NCBI RefSeq assembly: GCF_002150765.1
Contig: NZ_MUYM01000027.1
Coordinates: 1-64,000, forward strand
From: Lentzea kentuckyensis
Lineage (GTDB): Bacteria; Actinomycetota; Actinomycetes; Mycobacteriales; Pseudonocardiaceae
Length of the DNA: 64,000 nt
Reading direction: 5' to 3'
The position numbers and the translations under genes were made by a program. Within the stretch, counting starts at the first letter, position 1. Every line of letters starts with the position of its first letter. Of this stretch, positions 59,911-64,000 are shown one piece after another. The notes below the pieces were generated by a model. The model saw only the letters and a list, made by a program, of their open reading frames with translations, had not been told where the DNA came from and searched no databases.

Positions 59911-60438
59911 TCAGCCGATGACGAACTCCTGCGCCGGGTGGGCGACGCACCAGTTCTGGTGCAGCTTCGACTTGTTGGCGGAGTTGCGGCCGGCGATCTC
60001 GAGGCACTGGCCGCTGTGTCGCGCCCGGAACTTCATCGTGCCGGTGGCGGTCGTCTCCACCAGGAACTGCTGGTTGAACTTGGTGGCGCTGCAGGTGTAC
60101 TGCGTGGCGTCCGCGGTCGGGTCCTGGCTCGCGTCCCAGACGTCGACGCACTTGGCGCTGTGCGCGACCTTGATCCGCACGGCGCCGCTGCCGTCGCCGA
60201 CCTGCTCCAGGGTCCACTGCTGGTGGGTCTTGGAGGCGTCGCAGGTGTACTGGACGATCGCGGCCTTGTTGTCGCGGCTGCCGTCGGCGACGTCGAGGCA
60301 CTTGGAGCTGTTGGCGTTGCGGAGCAGGTCGTAGGTGACGGCGCCCGACGCGGTTCCCGCGCCCGCACCGGCGAGCGCCACCGCGGCGGCCGTCAGTGCG
60401 ATCGCGGCGCTGACGCGGCGAAGAAACGTCCTGGACAT
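59911..60438 (-). CDS. Secreted ricin-type CBM13 protein
   Basis: A 175-residue secreted lectin-like protein. A signal peptide (VSAAIALTAAAVALAGAGAG, cleaved near TASGA) is followed by one CBM13/ricin-B domain with three repeats, each with a C-x-D type and Q-x-W/F motif: KCLDVADG and HQQWTLEQ, KCVDVWDA and NQQFLVE, QCLEIAGR and AQEFVIG. Six Cys can form disulfides within repeats. No catalytic domain. It may bind galactose- or xylose-rich glycans on plant or cell-wall material. Start at ATG 60438 with GGAGGG upstream. It is divergent from the AfsR-type regulator at 60562. Confidence 0.92.
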   Translation of the reverse strand: MSRTFLRRVSAAIALTAAAVALAGAGAGTASGAVTYDLLRNANSSKCLDVADGSRDNKAAIVQYTCDASKTHQQWTLEQVGDGSGAVRIKVAHSAKCVDVWDASQDPTADATQYTCSATKFNQQFLVETTATGTMKFRARHSGQCLEIAGRNSANKSKLHQNWCVAHPAQEFVIG

Positions 60439-60561
60439 GTGCCCTCCGAAGGTCTTCGACGACCGGTTCCCTGCGACCGGTCTGTCGCAAATGAGGTTGG
60501 ACGTCCGGTGTTCGGCAGGGATTCGGGAACTGTGTGATCGGCTGCTCAGGGGAGAGTGCTG

Positions 60562-62616
60562 GTGGAGTTCGGACTGCTCGGCGACGTCGAGGTCCGCGTC
60601 GGTGGCCGGGTCGTGGACGTCGGCCACTCCCGGCAGAGATGTGTGCTGGTGGCGTTGCTGGTCGAGGCGAACCGGCTGGTGCCCGTCGACGTGCTCGTGG
60701 ACCGGGTGTGGGGGGAGCAGGTGCCGCACCGGGCGCGCAACGCGGTCGCCGGGTACGTGTCGCGGTTGCGGCAGGTGCTTCCGGACGAGGTGAGCATCGT
60801 CGGGCGGCAGGGCGGGTACGTGCTGACCGTCGATCCGATGACCGTGGACCTGCACCGGTTCACCGGCCTCCTGGAACGGGCGCGCGTCACGCCGGACGTG
60901 GGGCTGCTCAACGACGCGCTCGGGCTGTGGCGCGGGGAGCCTTTCTCCACTTTGGACACTCCGTGGCTCGTGACGGTGCGGTCCGCGCTGGAGGCACGCC
61001 GGCTCGCCGCCCTGCTGGACCGCAACGACCTGGCACTGGAGCAGGGACGGCACACCGAGCTGCTGGCCGAGCTGGACGCGACGGCCGCGGCGTTCCCGCT
61101 GGACGAACGGCTGGCCGGGCAGTTGATGCTGGCGCTGTACCGCTGCGGGCGGCAGGCCGACGCGTTGCTGCGCTACGAACAGGTCCGGCTGTGGCTGGCC
61201 GACGAGCTCGGTGCCGACCCCGGACCCGAGTTGCGGTTGCTGCACAAGAAGATCCTCACCGGGGACCTCGCGTTGCCGGCCGGCCAGGTGACCCCGCGGC
61301 AGTTGCCGGCGCCGCCGCGGTCGTTCGCCGGACGGGCTCGCGAACTCGCGGCGCTCGACGCCGTGTCCACCGGCCCGGTGGTGGTGTCCGGTATGGGCGG
61401 GGTCGGCAAGACGGCGCTGGCGGTGCACTGGGCGCATCGGGTCGCGGCACGGTTCTCGGACGGCCAGCTGTACCTCAACCTGCGCGGGTTCGGCCCGGAC
61501 GACGCGATGACGACGGGCGAGGCGTTGCGCGCGTTGCTCGGCGCGCTCGGCCTGCGCGTCCCGGACAGCACGGACGCCCAGGCCAGTCGGTACCGCAGTG
61601 CGTTGGCGGACAAGCGAATGCTCATCGTGCTGGACAACGCCAGGGACGCGGACCAGGTCCGGTCACTGCTGCCGGGCAGTCCGGGGTGTCTGGTGCTGGT
61701 GACCAGTCGCACGCGGTTGACCGGCCTGGTCGCCGCGGACGGCGCGCATCCCGTCGCGCTGGATCTCCTGTCCGCGCAGGAGTCACGTGAGCTGCTCGCC
61801 GGTCGCCTCCGCGCGGTCCCGGCCGACTCCGCCGCTACGACCGAGATCATCACGCGGTGCGCGGGCCTGCCGCTCGCACTCACCGTCGTGGCCGCTCGTG
61901 CCGCCTGCACCGGGTTCCCGCTGAGGGCGATCGCCGCCGAACTGCGTCGCGGGCTCGACCCGTTCGACGGCGGTGACTCGGCCACGGACGTCCGCGCGGT
62001 GTTCTCCTGGTCGTACCGTGCGTTGGGGTCCGCGGCCGCCAGGCTGTTCCGCCTGCTCGGCCTGCATCCCGGCCCGGACGTCTGCGCGTCGGCCGCCGCC
62101 GGTCTCCTGGGAACGCCGCAGGTCGGGCCGTTGCTCGCCGAACTGACTCGCGCGCACCTGCTCGTCGAACACCAGCCCGGCCGGTACCTGCTGCACGACC
62201 TCCTGCGCGCGTACGCCGTCGAACTGGCCCAGCTCCACGACAGCGTCGCGGACAGACGGCTTGCCACCCGCCGCGTGCTCGACCACTACGTGCGGACCTC
62301 CCTGGCGGCGGCCCGGTCGCAGGCGCTGGCCTGGTTCACCACCGAGCAGCGCGTCCTGCTCGCCGCCGCCGAGCACGCCGCCGCCACCGGCTTCGACACC
62401 CACGCCTGGCAGCTGGCCCGGACGCTGGCCGAGTTCCTCGAACGCCGCGGGCACTGGTCCGACCTCGCCGACCCGCGCGCGCAGAGCCACGCGCACCGCG
62501 TCCTGACCCGCGCGAGCACCCAGCTCGACCACCCCGGCGTGAGCGCGGTGCGCGCCCGGCTCCGTCCGATGTGGACTCATTCGTTGAGCGCCGCGACCAC
62601 CGGGCACTGCTCCTGA
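60562..62616 (+). CDS. AfsR/SARP-type BTAD-NB-ARC regulator, C-terminally truncated
   Basis: A 684-residue SARP-type regulator. The OmpR-like DNA-binding part starts VEFGLLGDVEVRVGG and has QRCVLVALLVEANRLVPVDV. BTAD follows to about residue 235 (LAGQLMLALYRCGRQADALL), then NB-ARC with P-loop GMGGVGKTAL, MLIVLDNARD, VTSRTRL, GLPLALTVVAARA and HDLLRAYAVE. Full members carry a TPR array of 250 or more residues at the end; here the chain stops soon after LAEFLERRGHWSDL with a scrambled end HRVLTRASTQLDHPGV and a tail antisense to the MerR gene. GTG 60562 (or 60556) was used. It may still act as a DNA-binding switch. Targets unknown. Confidence 0.9.
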   Translation: MEFGLLGDVEVRVGGRVVDVGHSRQRCVLVALLVEANRLVPVDVLVDRVWGEQVPHRARNAVAGYVSRLRQVLPDEVSIVGRQGGYVLTVDPMTVDLHRFTGLLERARVTPDVGLLNDALGLWRGEPFSTLDTPWLVTVRSALEARRLAALLDRNDLALEQGRHTELLAELDATAAAFPLDERLAGQLMLALYRCGRQADALLRYEQVRLWLADELGADPGPELRLLHKKILTGDLALPAGQVTPRQLPAPPRSFAGRARELAALDAVSTGPVVVSGMGGVGKTALAVHWAHRVAARFSDGQLYLNLRGFGPDDAMTTGEALRALLGALGLRVPDSTDAQASRYRSALADKRMLIVLDNARDADQVRSLLPGSPGCLVLVTSRTRLTGLVAADGAHPVALDLLSAQESRELLAGRLRAVPADSAATTEIITRCAGLPLALTVVAARAACTGFPLRAIAAELRRGLDPFDGGDSATDVRAVFSWSYRALGSAAARLFRLLGLHPGPDVCASAAAGLLGTPQVGPLLAELTRAHLLVEHQPGRYLLHDLLRAYAVELAQLHDSVADRRLATRRVLDHYVRTSLAAARSQALAWFTTEQRVLLAAAEHAAATGFDTHAWQLARTLAEFLERRGHWSDLADPRAQSHAHRVLTRASTQLDHPGVSAVRARLRPMWTHSLSAATTGHCS

Positions 62617-62945
62617 ACACCGTTGGCGGCGACGTCGAGCAACGCCAGGCGCACGCGGTCCAGGTCGCGCATCCGCTGCTCGATCTCGCCGACCTTCTCG
62701 GTGATCACGTCCTCCAGCCCGGCGAACTCGGTGGAGAAGGCCAGGATCTGTTCCACCTCGGTGAGGGTGAAGCCGAGCCGGGCCGCGCGGCGGATGAACT
62801 TCAGCCGCCGCAGGGCTTCCCGGTCGTAGTGGCGGTAGCCGCCTTGGGTGCGGGTGGTCGGAGTGACCAGCCCGCGGCGCTCGTAGAACCGCACGGTGCT
62901 GATGCCCACGCCGGCGGCGCGGGCCAGTTCGGAGATGCGCACCAT
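62577..62945 (-). CDS. MerR family transcriptional regulator
   Basis: A 122-residue MerR-type regulator. VRISELARAAGVGISTVRFY, then ERRGLVTPTTRTQGGYRHYD gives the HTH and wing, and a dimerisation helix runs from FTLTEVEQILAF to DVAANGV. The metal loop has just one Cys (QEQCPVVAALNE), where Cd/Hg/Cu sensors have two or more, so it may sense another signal or an unusual metal. It follows the membrane-protein gene by six bases on the same strand and probably controls that operon through the MerR-type promoter at 63321-63350. It overlaps the 3' end of the truncated AfsR-type gene by 40 bases. Confidence 0.93.
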   Translation of the reverse strand: MVRISELARAAGVGISTVRFYERRGLVTPTTRTQGGYRHYDREALRRLKFIRRAARLGFTLTEVEQILAFSTEFAGLEDVITEKVGEIEQRMRDLDRVRLALLDVAANGVQEQCPVVAALNE

Positions 62946-62951
62946 CGCAAA

Positions 62952-63311
62952 CTACCTCCGGACCAGGGCGCGCAACTGGACGACGCCCCAAAACAGCTCC
63001 AGCGCCAGGAACACCGCCAGCACCGGCGGTTGCCCGTGCCACAACGCCCACCCGAACCACAGGCTGAACAGCGCCCGTCCGGCCGTGTCGATGCCGATGA
63101 GCAACGGCTCGGGGCGGTACCACCGAGCGATCGACCACATCACCACCACAGTGCCGAACAGCGTGGCGAACAACAGGGTCATCGTGTCGGAACTCGGGCT
63201 GCCGAACAGGTCCAGCACCAGGGAGGCGGTCCAGGGCGTGCCGAACGCGACGCTCGCCACCAGGTCGTACAGCGCGCCGGCCCGGCCCCAGCGGGCCACA
63301 GAAGTCTGCAT
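62952..63311 (-). CDS. Small four-helix membrane protein under MerR control
   Basis: A 119-residue membrane protein with four hydrophobic segments (LYDLVASVAFGTPWTASLVL, TLLFATLFGTVVVMWSIARW, ALFSLWFGWALWHG, VLAVFLALELFWGVVQLRAL). It has no Cys or His-rich motif that would indicate metal transport. The start ATG 63311 is 10 bases downstream of the -10 box, so the message may be leaderless. It is cotranscribed with the MerR regulator that follows six bases later. Function unknown; an effector of the signal sensed by the MerR protein. Confidence 0.85.
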   Translation of the reverse strand: MQTSVARWGRAGALYDLVASVAFGTPWTASLVLDLFGSPSSDTMTLLFATLFGTVVVMWSIARWYRPEPLLIGIDTAGRALFSLWFGWALWHGQPPVLAVFLALELFWGVVQLRALVRR

Positions 63312-63320
63312 GCCGATCAC

Positions 63321-63350
63321 GATGGACCCTGCACTTCGGTGCAGGGTCAA
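63321..63350 (-). promoter_or_regulatory. MerR-type promoter with operator dyad
   Basis: On the minus strand TTGACC (-35, 63345-63350) and TCCATC (-10, 63321-63326) flank an 18-base spacer filled with a perfect dyad ACCCTGCAC-4-GTGCAGGGT (63326-63347). Long-spacer promoters with a dyad inside are the hallmark of MerR-family regulation. The MerR gene in the same operon is the likely regulator. Confidence 0.85.
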
Positions 63351-63396
63351 GCCCTGAGGAGGAAGGTGGTGACAGGACAAGTACTTGGGGGTTCTT

Positions 63397-64000
63397 GTGG
63401 AGTACGACTTCATCATCGTCGGCGCCGGTAGCGCGGGTTGTGTGCTCGCGGGCCGGTTGAGCGAAGACCCGGCGAGCCAGGTGCTGCTAGTCGAGGCCGG
63501 ACCGGAGGACAGCGCGCCGGAGATGCGCGTGCCGGCCCAGGCCGCGAGCCTCTGGCAGGGGCCGTTCGCCTGGGACAACATCACCGTCCCGCAGGACGAC
63601 GCGCAGCAGCGGCGGGTGCCGTGGCCCAGCGGGCGTGCGCTCGGTGGCAGTTCGTCGATCAACGGCATGATCTACGTCCGGGGCGACCGGCTCGACTACG
63701 ACACCTGGCGGGACACCTACGGGTGCACGGGGTGGGGTTACGAGGACCTGTTGCCCTACTTCGAGAAAGCCAAGAACGGGCCGTTGTCCGTTCAGGACGC
63801 TCGGTACGTCCATCCGCTCGCACGGGCGTGGGTGCAGTCCGCGCAGGAACACGGGTTGTCCGACGGTGCGGGCCCGTACCAGGTCACGCAGAAGAACGGC
63901 GAGCGCTGGTCGACCGCGCGGGGGTACCTGCGGCAGCGCGACAACCTCACGATCCTGACGAACACGCAGGTCACGAAGGTCCTGATCGAGAACGGCCGGG
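63397..64000 (+). CDS. GMC family oxidoreductase, N-terminal part
   Basis: The first 201 residues of a GMC oxidoreductase (choline dehydrogenase/glucose oxidase family). The FAD-binding VEYDFIIVGAGSAGCVLAGR, VLLVEAGPED, WDNITVPQDDAQQRRVPWPS and GRALGGSSSINGMIYVRG are the typical signatures. GTG 63397 has GGGGG upstream at good spacing. The gene continues beyond the right edge, so the catalytic His-His/Asn end is not visible. It is divergent from the MerR-controlled membrane gene; the dyad at 63326-63347 lies 50 bases upstream and might affect it as well. The substrate is likely an alcohol or choline-like compound. Confidence 0.94.
   Translation, partial: MEYDFIIVGAGSAGCVLAGRLSEDPASQVLLVEAGPEDSAPEMRVPAQAASLWQGPFAWDNITVPQDDAQQRRVPWPSGRALGGSSSINGMIYVRGDRLDYDTWRDTYGCTGWGYEDLLPYFEKAKNGPLSVQDARYVHPLARAWVQSAQEHGLSDGAGPYQVTQKNGERWSTARGYLRQRDNLTILTNTQVTKVLIENGR

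Noticed and set aside
1..64000. tRNA genes, rRNA, CRISPR arrays, insertion sequences
   Set aside because: No cloverleaf with a T-loop motif, no regularly spaced repeats and no intact transposase were seen on either strand when reading through. A tRNAscan or IS search would settle this.

Overview
The window is high-GC DNA with GTG and TTG starts, strong GGAGG-type ribosome sites, ATGA-coupled genes and many secreted proteins. Together with BTAD/NB-ARC (AfsR-type) regulators, roadblock proteins, WXG100-type proteins and a Streptomyces-like CelB/GH62 pair, this points to a filamentous actinomycete, probably of the Pseudonocardiaceae (Lentzea, Saccharothrix or Lechevalieria type). The family-level guess is inference. 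No rRNA, tRNA, CRISPR array or intact transposon was seen. Bases 1-83 hold nothing recognisable.

Region 1 (0-24 kb) is a mosaic of short regulator-plus-effector units. These are two SDR oxidoreductases; a P1B-4 metal ATPase with a divergent metal-sensing ArsR repressor; a GNAT enzyme; a PadR/HAAS membrane pair; a NarL-type two-component system; a secreted M15-like peptidase; a degenerate GyrB-like ATPase fold next to a possible recombinase relic; an APH-like kinase; a CPBP protease; RarA; tandem YjbR proteins; an AraC regulator; a TetR/aldo-keto reductase pair with two operators; a quinone-reductase-like MDR; a type B carboxylesterase; a MATE exporter; and a peptidase E.

Region 2 (24-28.6 kb) holds an XRE regulator divergent from an SDR, then a coupled operon of two zinc alcohol dehydrogenases and a tautomerase-like protein behind a perfect 11-4-11 palindrome.

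Region 3 (28.5-35.5 kb) is for plant cell-wall degradation: a ROK regulator, a large multidomain GH3 enzyme (beta-xylosidase type), a CBM2 protein, and a GH12 endoglucanase with a perfect CebR-type box. A related unit lies at 44.8-47.5 kb, where a LacI regulator precedes a CBM13-GH62 arabinofuranosidase with two AGCGCT-type boxes. A similar box sits before the GH3 gene.

Region 4 (35.7-39.4 kb) is a tightly packed cassette: a double YbaB-like protein, an ESX/WXG-type small protein, a WXG-like membrane protein, a basic protein with a probable nuclease toxin domain, and three small proteins that may include immunity proteins. It is the best candidate for a little-described system.

Region 5 (39.4-64 kb) has a methyltransferase, an HTH-NB-ARC-TPR regulator, secreted proteins, a ferric-reductase-like flavoprotein, a roadblock operon without a GTPase, HxlR, DUF488, RidA and WYL genes, a 947-residue protein with a PcfJ-like segment, a I36-inhibitor/peptidase-like fusion, a PucR regulator, an AlkD-like protein, a CBM13 lectin, a truncated AfsR-type regulator, a MerR/membrane-protein operon with a MerR-type promoter, and the start of a GMC oxidoreductase that runs off the right edge. 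Several convergent pairs are separated by perfect hairpin terminators.
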